Assembly (NCBI RefSeq): GCF_004322855.1
Contig: NZ_CP036402.1
Location: 682,001 to 746,000, forward strand
Reading direction: 5' to 3'
Length of the DNA: 64,000 nt
DNA from: Egibacter rhizosphaerae
GTDB taxonomy: Bacteria; Actinomycetota; Nitriliruptoria; Euzebyales; Egibacteraceae
Part shown: piece after piece, positions 46,059-56,774 of the stretch
Layout of the letters: each line of letters starts with the position of its first letter
How positions within the stretch are numbered: position 1 is the first letter of the stretch
Position numbers and translations under genes: made by a program
The notes under the pieces: generated by a model
What the model was told of the DNA's origin: nothing
Database searches by the model: none
The model's input: only the letters and a program-made list of their open reading frames with translations

Positions 46059-46142
46059 CGTACCGCACGGGCTCGGGAGCAGCTCGCGGGCTATCAGACC
46101 CTCCTCGAGCTCGCCGAGACCCACGAGTCGGAGGACACGTGA
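46059..46142 (+). other. In-frame open stretch after the gvpK stop
   Basis: 28 codons (27 residues plus TGA), with 23 of 26 inspected codons ending in G or C, encode an amphipathic AREQLAGYQTLLELAETHE segment in the gvpK frame. No ATG or GTG start lies inside, so it would be made only by readthrough of the gvpK TGA, or it is a relic of a former gvpK tail. The stop overlaps the GTG of the next gene as GTGA. Confidence 0.4.
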
Positions 46143-47233
46143 AGCCCGGTTCCACCAACGCCGGCGTGCAGCCCCGCCTCTGGAAGGCCGGACGCACGGG
46201 ATGGGCGCTCGTGGGCATCGCCGCCGCGCTCGTCGTCGCATGGCTCGTGCTGGCCGAGCTCGCCGTCGTGGTCGTGCCCCTCGTACTCGCCCTGTTTCCA
46301 GCGACGTTGCTCGTCCCGGTCGCGGACTGGCTGAAGCGGCGTCGGGCGCCCGCCGCGCTCGCGGCACTGCTCGCCCTGCTCGGAGGGCTCGCCCTCATCG
46401 GGCTCGTCGTGGGGCTGATGGTCCCGCTCGTGGCCATGGAGCTGCCCGAGCTGACCGAGTCGGCGAGCGAGGGGCTCGGCGAGCTCCAGCAGTTCCTCGA
46501 CGAGCAGTTCGGCCTCGAGATCGGCGGGATCTCCGAGCTCATCGACGAGGGCGCCCAGCTGCTCGGCGAGGCCGGCGACGTGGCAGCGCAGGGCATGCAG
46601 GCCGCGGCGATGGCGGTCGAGACCATCGCCGGCATGCTGATCATGCTCGTGATCCTGTTCTTCTACCTCAAGGACGGCCGGCGGCTGGCCCGCAGCCTCA
46701 CGAGGACCGCACCGAGCCACCTTCGCCCCGCCTTCAGGGAGATCGGTGGCCGCGCCTGGACCACGCTGACCGCGTACTTCCGAGGTCAGCTGCTCGTGGC
46801 GCTGGTCGACGCGGTGTTCATCGGACTCGGGCTGCTGCTGCTGGGCGTGCCGCTCGCGCTCCCGCTGGCGGTCCTCATCTTCTTCGGCGGGCTCTTCCCC
46901 GTCGTCGGGGCCATCGCGACGGGAGCGCTGGCCGTCCTCGTTGCGCTCGCCGATGGCGGGCTCGTCACGGGACTGATCGTGCTGGGGCTGATCCTCGCCG
47001 TGCAGCAGCTCGAGGCGAACGTCCTCCAGCCGTACGTGCTGGGCCAGGCGATCAGCCTGCACCCGATGATGGTGCTGCTCGCCATCACCGCCGGCGCGAT
47101 CGCCGCGAACGTGCTCGGCGCCTTCCTCGCCGTCCCGGCCGCCGCCATCATCGCCCGCGCGATCGACTACCTCCGCGAAGAGACGCAGACTGAAGCACCC
47201 GGCGCCTCAGGGCAGAGCCAACAGCCGTCCTAG
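46139..47233 (+). CDS. AI-2E family transporter
   Basis: 364 residues, GTG start with GGAGGA close upstream. It has about eight TM segments in the PF01594 pattern, including a hydrophobic run at VVVVPLVLALFPATLLVP, the motif FFYLKDGRRL and the C-terminal QQLEANVLQPYVLGQAISLH. The family includes AI-2 exporters and unrelated permeases, so the substrate is not assigned. It follows the gas vesicle operon with a 4-base GTGA contact to the open stretch after gvpK, so it may be co-transcribed. Confidence 0.88.
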   Translation: MKPGSTNAGVQPRLWKAGRTGWALVGIAAALVVAWLVLAELAVVVVPLVLALFPATLLVPVADWLKRRRAPAALAALLALLGGLALIGLVVGLMVPLVAMELPELTESASEGLGELQQFLDEQFGLEIGGISELIDEGAQLLGEAGDVAAQGMQAAAMAVETIAGMLIMLVILFFYLKDGRRLARSLTRTAPSHLRPAFREIGGRAWTTLTAYFRGQLLVALVDAVFIGLGLLLLGVPLALPLAVLIFFGGLFPVVGAIATGALAVLVALADGGLVTGLIVLGLILAVQQLEANVLQPYVLGQAISLHPMMVLLAITAGAIAANVLGAFLAVPAAAIIARAIDYLREETQTEAPGASGQSQQPS

Positions 47234-47307
47234 CCAGATCCGCAGGAGTAGGTACTTCGGGGATCGTCCCCGCGGTGGAAGTACCGCCACGAACGATAGG
47301 AGGGCCG

Positions 47308-47628
47308 ATGATCATCGCGCGCGTGAGCTTTCCGCTCAGCGAACCCCCCGACCCGGAGACCGTGCAGTCCGCCCTCGAGGCGAGCATCGCCGGCTGGAGG
47401 GGGACGCCGGGCCTGATCCGCAAGTACTACATCACGAGCGAGGACGGCCGCGAGGTCGGCGGAATCTACGTGTGGGAGTCCAAGGAGGCCGCCGAGAACG
47501 GCTACACCGACGCGTGGCGGGAGCACATGACCGGAGTGTTCGGGGTCCCGCCCACGATCACCTACCTACCGTGTCAGGCAGTGCTCGACAACGACGCCGA
47601 CGAGGCCCTCACCCCGGAGCCGCGGTGA
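47308..47628 (+). CDS. YdhR-like putative monooxygenase
   Basis: 106 residues from ATG 47308 with AGGAGG about 5 bases upstream. The ferredoxin-like fold of the YdhR/antibiotic-biosynthesis monooxygenase family is suggested by ARVSFPLSEPPDPE, GLIRKYYITSEDGREVGGIY and WESKEAAENGYTDAWREHM. No cofactor residues are known for this family. It stands between the AI-2E gene and lon. Confidence 0.75.
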   Translation: MIIARVSFPLSEPPDPETVQSALEASIAGWRGTPGLIRKYYITSEDGREVGGIYVWESKEAAENGYTDAWREHMTGVFGVPPTITYLPCQAVLDNDADEALTPEPR

Positions 47629-47779
47629 GGGCCACCGGGCGGATGATCGATCATAAGTCGACGATGAATACCTAAGCCTATAAGGCTAAAGTTGGTACTC
47701 GACGTTCGGTTCGGGAATAGCTGGGCGTCCCGGACCGTTGATCAGGGCCCGGAACCCACGAATGAGGAGCCCACCACCA
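47629..47779 (+). promoter_or_regulatory. AT-richer leader of lon
   Basis: A locally AT-rich stretch (47650-47700) in an otherwise GC-rich genome. It has the small inverted repeat AGCCT-ATA-AGGCT (47675-47687) and -35/-10-like TTGGTA (about 47692) and GGAATA (about 47715). A typical heat-shock HAIR motif was looked for and not found. Plausible lon promoter. Confidence 0.35.
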
Positions 47780-50140
<2,361 letters not shown>

Positions 50141-50161
50141 CCCGTCGATCGATCGGGCCAC

Positions 50162-50200
50162 CGGGGATCCCGCGGCGGCGCCACCGCCGCGGGATCCCCG
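50162..50200 (+). terminator. Intrinsic-type terminator after lon
   Basis: Perfect 17-bp inverted repeat with a 5-base CGCCA loop (arms 50162-50178 and 50184-50200), followed by TTAGACT, 22 bases beyond lon. The TT run is short. It lies 18 bases before tRNA-Gly. Confidence 0.75.
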
Positions 50201-50217
50201 TTAGACTGGCTCTACCC

Positions 50218-50292
50218 GCGGGTGTAGCTCAATGGCCAGAGCACCAGCCTTCCAAGCTGGGTATGCGGGTTCGATTCCCGTCACCCGCTCCA
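50218..50292 (+). tRNA. tRNA-Gly (UCC anticodon)
   Basis: Acceptor stem GCGGGTG pairs with CACCCGC, discriminator T, and CCA encoded. The anticodon loop is CTTCCAA (TCC, Gly). The T-arm loop is TTCGATT. Length is 75 with CCA. Confidence 0.95.
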
Positions 50293-50364
50293 CACGCCAG
50301 CGCTCCCGGCGCTCGGGGACCGAACAATCCTCCGCCGCGGGGTCGTTGCCGTCTCCCAGCCCCT

Positions 50365-52509
50365 TTGGTTGGGTTCGAGGCGGCCGACAGGCAATCCACC
50401 AAGGACGCCACGAACACCCTGCGGGCGTCCCTGACCCAGCGATCCCCGAAGACGAAGGACGGAGCCATCGAATCCCTCGCGTTCGATGATGTCGCGCGCT
50501 GGCGGGCCACACTCGACAGCCAGCCCGAGATGATCTGTCGCTTCATGCCGGACGCGACGATCACCTTCGTCAATCGCGCCTACGCCCGGCAGTACGGGTG
50601 CGAGACCGAGGACCTCGTCGGCACGTCCATACTCGACCTCTTCCCCGACGAATGGCGCGCCTGGGCCGAGGCCCACATCGCCCGCCTGTGCGAGTCCGGG
50701 CAGCCGATCATCCACGAGAACACCGTCACCTTGCCCGACGGCACGATTCGGGACTACCAGTGGTCCGATCACGTCGTGCTCTCGCCCAACGGCACCCTGC
50801 TCGAACTGCAGGCGGTGGGCCGGGACATCACCGAGCGGCGCCAGGCGGAGGAAGCGCTACGCACCAGCGAGCAGCGGTTCCGGGCCATGTTCGACCTGGC
50901 CCCGATCGGCATGGCCGTGGTCGATGCCAGGGGGTACGTGCAGCGCGCGAACCCGGCATTGGTCGAGCTCCTGTCAGCCGACGCCGATCGGCTGGTCGGG
51001 CACTCCTTCGACGGATTGCTGCTGGGCGGGCCGATCACGGCGTACGCACGTTCCGCGCTGACCCACGAAGGCGAAGGCACCGTGCAGGCCGAGCGACGCC
51101 TGTGCGCCGACGGGGACAGGTGGGCGCTGCTGAGCTTCTCGTCGTTCGACGAGGAAGCACTGCTCATCCAGGTGGTCGACCTCACCGAGCGCAAGCACTT
51201 CGAGGCCGAGCTGGCGCATCGGGCACAACACGACGGCCTCACCGGCCTGCTGAACCGCACGTCGCTCGAGGCCGGCCTGCAGCGCGAACTCACCCGTGCC
51301 CAAGCCGGGGGCGAGGACGTGGCGGTGCTGTTCTGTGACGTCGACCGCTTCAAGTTCATCAACGACAGCCTCGGCCACCAGGGCGGGGACCAACTCCTGC
51401 TCATCCTCGCGCAGCGCCTGCAGCGGTCGATGCGGACGGGCGACCTCCTGGCCCGTTTCGGGGGGGACGAGTTCGTGGTCGTCCACCGCGGCACGGGCGT
51501 CGCCGCGGGGGCCGTCGCCCAGGCCAATCGCTTGGTGCAACATCTCGGGGAACCGATCGTGCTCGACGGGCTCGAGCTCACCGTGGGGCTCACGATCGGA
51601 ATCGCGGTCGCGCCCGGCGGCGACGGGGTCGCCCCCGAACTGATCAGGGACGCGGACCTCGCGATGTACGCCGCCAAGGAGCACGAACGCGGCAGCGTGC
51701 GCGTGTGCGACGACGAGCTGCGCGCGGCGGCGACGACGCGCCTCGCCCAGCAGAACGCGCTGCGGCGAGCGATCGATCGGGACGAGCTCGTGCTCCATCT
51801 GCAACCCATCGTGCGGAGCGGCACGCACAGCCTCGCCGGCGTTGAGGCGTTGGTGCGCTGGGCGCATCCCGAGCACGGGCTCCTGCCCCCGGGTGACTTC
51901 CTCCATGTCGCCGAGAACAGCGGACTCCTGCGCCCCCTCGGCCATTGGGTGCTGGGCGAGGCCTGCCGGCAGCTGGCCACCCTGCGGGCCGAAGGCGTCG
52001 TCCCGCCCTCCTCGACGGTCTGGATCAACATCTCGGGCCCCGAACTCGCCGACCCCGAGCTGCCGCACCGGGTCCACCAGGCCACCGCCCAAGCCGGCCT
52101 CGCCCTGGACGACATCGTGCTGGAGATCAGCGAGCGCGCGCTCCTCGACGAGGCCAACGGCCGGCTCGACCGGCTCGCCGAGCTCGGTATCACCCTGGCG
52201 CTCGACGATCTCGGCACCGGCAGGACTTCGGCGGCGGACCTGGTGAACGCCCCCCTCGACATCGTCAAGATCGACCGTTCGTTCGTGCTCGCCATGGAGG
52301 AGGACCTACAGGCGCGCGCGGTCGTACTCGCCCTCCTGCAGCTGGCACGCGCCGTGGGGGCACGGGTCGTCGCCGAGGGCGTCGAGACCGACGCGCACGT
52401 GGTCACCCTCGAGGGCCTCGGGTGCGAGTTCCTCCAGGGGTTCGGGATCGGTCGACCGGTGCCGCGCGAGTCGCTCGCCAGGGAACTCGGCGCCGCCACC
52501 GCCCGCTGA
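50365..52509 (+). CDS. PAS-GGDEF-EAL cyclic-di-GMP protein
   Basis: About 714 residues if TTG 50365 is the start; upstream in-frame codons run into tRNA-Gly and no good ribosome site is visible, so the N-terminus is uncertain. Two PAS-like sensor regions (LDSQPEMICRFMPDATITFV; FRAMFDLAPIGMAVVDARGY) precede a GGDEF domain with intact GGDEF (about 367-371) and the RTGD product-inhibition site 5 residues upstream, then an EAL domain with EALVRW, DDLGTG, KIDRSF and EGVET. Both synthesis and hydrolysis sites look complete. Cytoplasmic, no TM seen. Confidence 0.9.
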   Translation: MVGFEAADRQSTKDATNTLRASLTQRSPKTKDGAIESLAFDDVARWRATLDSQPEMICRFMPDATITFVNRAYARQYGCETEDLVGTSILDLFPDEWRAWAEAHIARLCESGQPIIHENTVTLPDGTIRDYQWSDHVVLSPNGTLLELQAVGRDITERRQAEEALRTSEQRFRAMFDLAPIGMAVVDARGYVQRANPALVELLSADADRLVGHSFDGLLLGGPITAYARSALTHEGEGTVQAERRLCADGDRWALLSFSSFDEEALLIQVVDLTERKHFEAELAHRAQHDGLTGLLNRTSLEAGLQRELTRAQAGGEDVAVLFCDVDRFKFINDSLGHQGGDQLLLILAQRLQRSMRTGDLLARFGGDEFVVVHRGTGVAAGAVAQANRLVQHLGEPIVLDGLELTVGLTIGIAVAPGGDGVAPELIRDADLAMYAAKEHERGSVRVCDDELRAAATTRLAQQNALRRAIDRDELVLHLQPIVRSGTHSLAGVEALVRWAHPEHGLLPPGDFLHVAENSGLLRPLGHWVLGEACRQLATLRAEGVVPPSSTVWINISGPELADPELPHRVHQATAQAGLALDDIVLEISERALLDEANGRLDRLAELGITLALDDLGTGRTSAADLVNAPLDIVKIDRSFVLAMEEDLQARAVVLALLQLARAVGARVVAEGVETDAHVVTLEGLGCEFLQGFGIGRPVPRESLARELGAATAR

Positions 52510-52539
52510 CCCGCAGCGGAGCTCGGGCCGGGCGGCCCG

Positions 52540-52890
52540 TCAGCTGCGCCGCGATTCGATCGCGCGTTCGATCATCTCGTCGAGCTGTCGCCACATGTCC
52601 TCGCGCACCTCCTTGACCGCCTCCCGCAGGTCCGGCTGGTTGGAGGTCGCGACGAGCCGATCGGCGCGCCTGCGCGCCACGTCGAGCTCGAACACCATCC
52701 GCTGCTCCGGGGTGTCGCGATCCTTGACGGACAAGGAGAGGTCGACGATTTCAGCGTCGTAGCGCTTCAGACGCCGGTCGAGCTTGCGGAGGTCCTCGAC
52801 GATCCAGGCCTGCTCCGCCTCGGCGATCCCGGTGTCGAAGCGCAGTTGGTCGACGGTTGCAGTCCCGCTGGGCTCGGTGTGCTCGCTCAT
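52540..52890 (-). CDS. HPF/RaiA-like ribosome-associated protein
   Basis: 116 residues from ATG 52890, with AAGGA 10 bases upstream. The region VEDLRKLDRRLKRYDAEIVD and later DVARRRADRLVATSNQPDLR resemble the short hibernation-promoting factor/RaiA fold that binds the 30S subunit. No long C-terminal dimerisation domain. The similarity is moderate. Confidence 0.6.
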   Translation of the reverse strand: MSEHTEPSGTATVDQLRFDTGIAEAEQAWIVEDLRKLDRRLKRYDAEIVDLSLSVKDRDTPEQRMVFELDVARRRADRLVATSNQPDLREAVKEVREDMWRQLDEMIERAIESRRS

Positions 52891-52942
52891 CGTGTCGATC
52901 CTTCCACCAGTGCGGGGAACGGTTGACGATCGGCTCCGCTTC

Positions 52943-54034
52943 CTACCCTGCCCGCGGTGCCTGCACCGCATCCGCGGCTGCGGACGAGGCCTCCCCCGTC
53001 CTGCGGTTCAGGTGGCGCCAGACCGGCCAAGCGAGCGCCACCGAAGGCGCGTAGACCGCGTACGTCGCCAGGCGGTACAGCGCCACCGCCGCGGTGGCGA
53101 CGCCGGGGTCCTCGCCGGCGAGGCCGAGCCCGGCGACCACGACCACATCGAGCGCGCCGAGACCTCCCGGCGCGATCGGCAGCCCCGTCAACAGGTAGCC
53201 GATCGACATCACCGCGAGCACCTGCGCCCCGTTCGCCTGCGGGCCGCCCGTGCCGGCGACGACGTGCAGCGCCACCCACAGCAGCACGACGTGGGTGGCG
53301 TGGTGCGCGAGGCTCCAGCCCGCGAGCGACGCCCAGCGGGTGCGCAGTGCCGTGGCGGTCGCTTCCTGGAAGGCGAGCAGCCAGGACAGCAGGTCCTCGG
53401 GCGGCGCGCGGCGCACCATCCGGCCGAACAGGTCGACGGGACGCCGCAGGAGGCGAGCGAGGACGCGTGCGACGCCGTCGGTCAGGAGCAACCGGATGAC
53501 GAGCAGCGTCAGCAGCAGCCCTGCGGTCGCTCCCAGGACCACGAGCACCGGTCGCCCTTCGCCTCCGGCCCCCGAGACGAGCACCGCCACGACCCCGACG
53601 ACGGGCAGCGCGAGCTTCGTGACGAGGTTCCACACCCCGGTGACGACGACGGTGCGCGACGCGACATCCGCGCTGAACCCCCGACGGTGCAACAGAGCGC
53701 CGAGCGTGCCCGCGGCCAGTGCCGGACCGAGCGGCAGCACCTTGCTCATTCCCCCGGTCAGCAGGCGGATCCCGAGGGCGGGCAGGAACCGCACCGACGG
53801 GAGCGCCGCGAGCAGGATCCCCGCGAACGTGACCACGTGGAGGACCATGAGGCCCGCCAGCAGCGAGACATCGCGTGCTCCCACCTGTTCGCGCAGCAGC
53901 TCGCCGGCCTCGGGCAGGTCGCCGACCTCGGGCAGCACGACGAGAAGGAGCCACCCGACGACGGCGGTGTTCACGACGGCGGCGGTCGCGCGGGCCAGCC
54001 ACAACCGCCATCGGCGCGCGGGGCGGCCGGTCAC
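52943..54034 (-). CDS. Lysylphosphatidylglycerol-synthetase-TM-like flippase protein
   Basis: 363 residues, GTG start. About eight TM segments; conserved patterns GLPIAPGGLGALDVVVVAGL and ATYAVYAPSVALAW match the integral membrane (flippase-like) part of LPG synthase/UPF0104 proteins. No soluble synthase domain, so lipid or precursor transport is more likely than synthesis. Two genes precede it on the minus strand. Confidence 0.85.
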   Translation of the reverse strand: MTGRPARRWRLWLARATAAVVNTAVVGWLLLVVLPEVGDLPEAGELLREQVGARDVSLLAGLMVLHVVTFAGILLAALPSVRFLPALGIRLLTGGMSKVLPLGPALAAGTLGALLHRRGFSADVASRTVVVTGVWNLVTKLALPVVGVVAVLVSGAGGEGRPVLVVLGATAGLLLTLLVIRLLLTDGVARVLARLLRRPVDLFGRMVRRAPPEDLLSWLLAFQEATATALRTRWASLAGWSLAHHATHVVLLWVALHVVAGTGGPQANGAQVLAVMSIGYLLTGLPIAPGGLGALDVVVVAGLGLAGEDPGVATAAVALYRLATYAVYAPSVALAWPVWRHLNRRTGEASSAAADAVQAPRAG

Positions 54035-54108
54035 GCGCGCCGCCCGGTCGTCGGTCCGTGCGATCCGCTCATCGGTCCCCTGCTGCGAACCTCTCGGGTC
54101 GGCCCCGT

Positions 54109-54633
54109 TCAGCGCCCGGGCCGCGTCCGTGCGCGCGCCTCGCTGAGCTCCCGCCGAGCCTCGTGGAAGCCCTCGCGCAAGCGCTTGCGCACATCGTCGA
54201 TCTCGAGATCGCCGCGTTCGCGAGCGTCGGCCGCCTCGAGGAGCCGGTCGGCAAGGTTCCGGAGCGCTCGCGCGGCCGGGTCGTCGACGCCGCCAACCGC
54301 CTCGGTCTCACGGCTACCGGCCGACCGCGTTCTCGCGGATCCCGAGCCGCCGCCGCTCCCCCGGGCCGACGCCCGCCCACCAGCGGCGTCGTGTCGGCGC
54401 CGGGTCTCCTCCAGCGCCCGTTCGGCCCGGCTGGCCGCCTTGCGCGCCTCGCCCTTCGCGTCGTTCAACTCCCGACCGAGCGAGTCCACGACCTCCGCCC
54501 ACTCGGCCTGCTCCGGGGCGCCGGCCTCTCGCGCTCGACCCAGGAGAGCCTCGGCGGCTCGTGCCGGATCGCCCGCGTCGAGTGCCTCACGGACGGCGTC
54601 GAACTGTGGGCCCGCGGAGGCGGTGTCGCCCAT
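54109..54633 (-). CDS. Hypothetical coiled-coil protein
   Basis: 174 residues, ATG 54633, AGAGG 9 bases upstream. Rich in Glu, Arg, Ala; helical with a Ser/Gly-rich linker in the middle (GGRASARGSGGGSGSARTRS). No domain recognised. It lies between the flippase-like gene and tRNA-Arg and could be co-transcribed with the former. Confidence 0.65.
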   Translation of the reverse strand: MGDTASAGPQFDAVREALDAGDPARAAEALLGRAREAGAPEQAEWAEVVDSLGRELNDAKGEARKAASRAERALEETRRRHDAAGGRASARGSGGGSGSARTRSAGSRETEAVGGVDDPAARALRNLADRLLEAADARERGDLEIDDVRKRLREGFHEARRELSEARARTRPGR

Positions 54634-54767
54634 GCCGTGTCACCTCTCCCTTGGCGGTCTCGTGTCCCCGGAGCACTCCGTGCCACGCACTTTATCGACC
54701 CGGCGGGCGTACGCGCCGATCGACGCGACCTCCCCCAACCCAGTCGGGCCCCCGACCGAGCGCCTCT

Positions 54768-54776
54768 TGCTATCTT
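54768..54776 (+). promoter_or_regulatory. Extended -10 promoter for tRNA-Arg
   Basis: TGCTATCTT (extended -10, TATCTT) 55 bases before the tRNA. The identical TGCTATCTT also stands 12 bases before tRNA-Lys (56681-56689), supporting a shared tRNA promoter type. No clear -35. Confidence 0.45.
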
Positions 54777-54830
54777 GGTCGTAGCCATCGGGCGGTGCTG
54801 GAACGAGCGCCTCACCGCTCGACGGCTCGG

Positions 54831-54903
54831 GCGCCCGTAGCTCAGTGGACAGAGCAGCGGACTTCTATTCCGCCGGTCGGAGGTTCGAATCCTCCCGGGC
54901 GCG
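54831..54903 (+). tRNA. tRNA-Arg (UCU anticodon)
   Basis: Acceptor GCGCCCG pairs with CGGGCGC; discriminator G; anticodon loop CTTCTAT (TCT); T-loop TTCGAAT. CCA not encoded. Confidence 0.95.
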
Positions 54904-55029
54904 CTCGGCACGTGCGCACGGGCGCGGGACGCACGCCATCAGGCGACATGCGGACCAGCTCGACACCGTCACGGTCGGCGACGGCATGTAGGCTGGAGCC
55001 CGGCCGCTGGCGAGCGGCAACTGCACATG

Positions 55030-55104
55030 GTGACCGTAGCTCAGCCTGGTTAGAGCGCCGCGTTGTGGTCGCGGAGGCCGCGGGTTCAAGTCCCGTCGGT
55101 CACC
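55030..55104 (+). tRNA. tRNA-His (GUG anticodon)
   Basis: Acceptor GTGACCG pairs with CGGTCAC, with G just upstream (55029) to serve as the His-specific G-1. Anticodon loop TTGTGGT (GTG). Discriminator C; T-loop TTCAAGT. Ends just before the hairpin terminator. Confidence 0.95.
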
Positions 55105-55113
55105 CGGAATCGA

Positions 55114-55140
55114 CGAGCCCCGCAGAACCCGCGGGGCTCG
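55114..55140 (+). terminator. Terminator after tRNA-His
   Basis: Perfect 10-bp inverted repeat (55114-55123, 55131-55140), 7-base AGAACCC loop, then TTCG; 10 bases past the tRNA. Confidence 0.75.
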
Positions 55141-55263
55141 TTCGTGTCGGTCGGTCGGACTACGCTGCCGACCCATGCCTGGCCTTCACCGTGCCGCCGC
55201 GCGCACTGGCGCAGCCGCCGCACCGCGCGCTACGGACCCCGACGCGCCCGAGGGGCGATCCGC

Positions 55264-56568
55264 GTGACGCTGGTCGTGCTGATGGGATCGGGTGAGACCG
55301 CGCCACCGCTGGCGCCGGTGCATCGAACCGTTCTCACCCGGGTGGGCGAGGGCCCCGCGGTGTTGCTCGACACCCCGTTCGGGTTCCAGGAGAACGCTGA
55401 CGACCTCGTGGCCCGAGCCCGGAAGTACTTCGCCGACACGGTGGGTCGCCCGGTCGAGCCCGTCCGCTGGCGGCGTGCCGACGCACCCACGGTCGAGCGG
55501 GAGGCCGCGATCGCGACCCTGCGCGACGCGGTCTGGGCCTTCGCGGGGCCGGGCAGCCCGACGTACGCCCTGACGCACTGGCGCGGCACCCCGATCCCGG
55601 CGGCCCTGGTCGACCTGGTCCGACGGGGAGGGGCGCTGGTGCTCGGCAGCGCGGCCGCCGTGGTCGCCGGAACCCACGCGGTACCCGTGTACGAGATCTA
55701 CAAGGCCGGCTTCGAGCCGCACTGGGCCACCGGGCTCGACCTTCTCGGGACGCTCGCGAGCCTGCCCGCCGCGGTGATCCCCCACTTCGACAACGCCGAG
55801 GGCGGGACCCACGACACGCGGTACTGCTACCTCGGCGAGCGCCGGCTCGCGCGGATGGAGGCCGAGCTGCCGGCGGGCACCGGTGTGCTCGGCATCGACG
55901 AGCACACCGCGCTCGTGCTCGACCTCGCCGCGAGCCACGCCCGGATCGAAGGGCGCAGCGCCGCCACCGTCCGCGTCGATGGCGAGCACCGGCGGCTGCC
56001 CGCCGGCACCACGCTCCCGATCGATCGCCTGCGCGCGATGCTGCGCGGCGACGAGTCGGGCTTCGAAGCCCGTGTCGCGACGGAGCAGGCCACGGGGGTG
56101 GACTCGGATGCGGCGACGGCTTCCCTCCCCCACGCCACCGACGGCGAGGACGCAGGAAGCGCGCCCGCCTCGCTGATGGGTGAGGCAGCCGTCCAGCGCG
56201 AGCGGTTCGACACCGCGATCGAGCGCCGCGACGTCTCCGAGAGCGTCGGCGCGATCCTCGACCTGGAGGCAGCGATCGTCGCATGGTCCACCGACACGCT
56301 GCAGAGCGACGAGGCCGACCGGGCGCGAGCGGAGCTACGGCGGATGGTGGTCCGCCTTGGCGAGCTCGCGGAGGTCGGGGCACGGGATCCCCGTGGGCTC
56401 CTCGCCCCACTGGTCAGTCGGCTGCTGCAGCGTCGGGAGCGCGCCCGGGACACGGGGGACTACCCGACCGCCGACGAGCTGCGCGATGCGCTCCTCGCGG
56501 CCGACATCGAGGTGCGTGACACCCCCGAGGGCCCGGAGTGGTTGCTCGGCGACGACTGGCATCGGTGA
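55264..56568 (+). CDS. Peptidase-S51-like domain fused to CysRS-type C-terminal domain
   Basis: 434 residues, GTG start at 55264. The N-terminal part (1-235) is a class I glutamine-amidotransferase-like/peptidase S51-type fold (MGSGETAPPLAPVH, AGPGSPTYALTHWRG). The position of the nucleophile elbow, usually GTSAG, reads GSAAA (128-132), so peptidase activity is doubtful. Residues about 305-434 resemble the C-terminal anticodon-binding region of cysteinyl-tRNA synthetase, ending in GDYPTADELRDALLAADIEV and DTPEGPEWLL. Catalytic CysRS motifs are absent. A link to tRNA or Cys metabolism is inference; tRNA-His and tRNA-Lys genes flank it. Confidence 0.8.
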   Translation: MTLVVLMGSGETAPPLAPVHRTVLTRVGEGPAVLLDTPFGFQENADDLVARARKYFADTVGRPVEPVRWRRADAPTVEREAAIATLRDAVWAFAGPGSPTYALTHWRGTPIPAALVDLVRRGGALVLGSAAAVVAGTHAVPVYEIYKAGFEPHWATGLDLLGTLASLPAAVIPHFDNAEGGTHDTRYCYLGERRLARMEAELPAGTGVLGIDEHTALVLDLAASHARIEGRSAATVRVDGEHRRLPAGTTLPIDRLRAMLRGDESGFEARVATEQATGVDSDAATASLPHATDGEDAGSAPASLMGEAAVQRERFDTAIERRDVSESVGAILDLEAAIVAWSTDTLQSDEADRARAELRRMVVRLGELAEVGARDPRGLLAPLVSRLLQRRERARDTGDYPTADELRDALLAADIEVRDTPEGPEWLLGDDWHR

Positions 56569-56680
56569 GGGGACAGCCCTCCGACAGTCGTGCACTCCAG
56601 CGGTCCCCACTCAAGACTCCCCCAAGGCGGCCGATCATCACCAACGACGCGAGCAGTCGGTCGCGGGCGCACCCGACTGG

Positions 56681-56689
56681 TGCTATCTT
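56681..56689 (+). promoter_or_regulatory. Extended -10 promoter for tRNA-Lys
   Basis: TGCTATCTT, identical to the tRNA-Arg promoter element, 12 bases before the tRNA. Transcription would start very near the mature 5' end. Confidence 0.45.
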
Positions 56690-56700
56690 CGCCCCGCTGA

Positions 56701-56773
56701 GCCCTCGTAGCTCAATTGGCAGAGCACCCGGCTCTTAACCGGTCGGCTGAAGGTTCGAATCCTTCCGGGGGCA
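56701..56773 (+). tRNA. tRNA-Lys (CUU anticodon)
   Basis: Acceptor GCCCTCG pairs with CGGGGGC (one T-G wobble); discriminator A. Anticodon loop CTCTTAA gives CTT. There is a C-T mismatch at the first anticodon stem position. T-loop TTCGAAT; CCA not encoded. An HNH gene ends 2 bases downstream. Confidence 0.93.
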
Positions 56774-56774
56774 C

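Noticed and set aside
47629-47779. HspR (HAIR) operator before lon
   Set aside because: No CTTGAGT-N7-ACTCAAG-type repeat could be found; only a short 5-bp inverted repeat.
50263-50364. Start of the GGDEF-EAL gene at the ATG inside tRNA-Gly
   Set aside because: It would place the coding start within the tRNA T-arm, and the extra N-terminus is Pro/Arg-rich without domain similarity.
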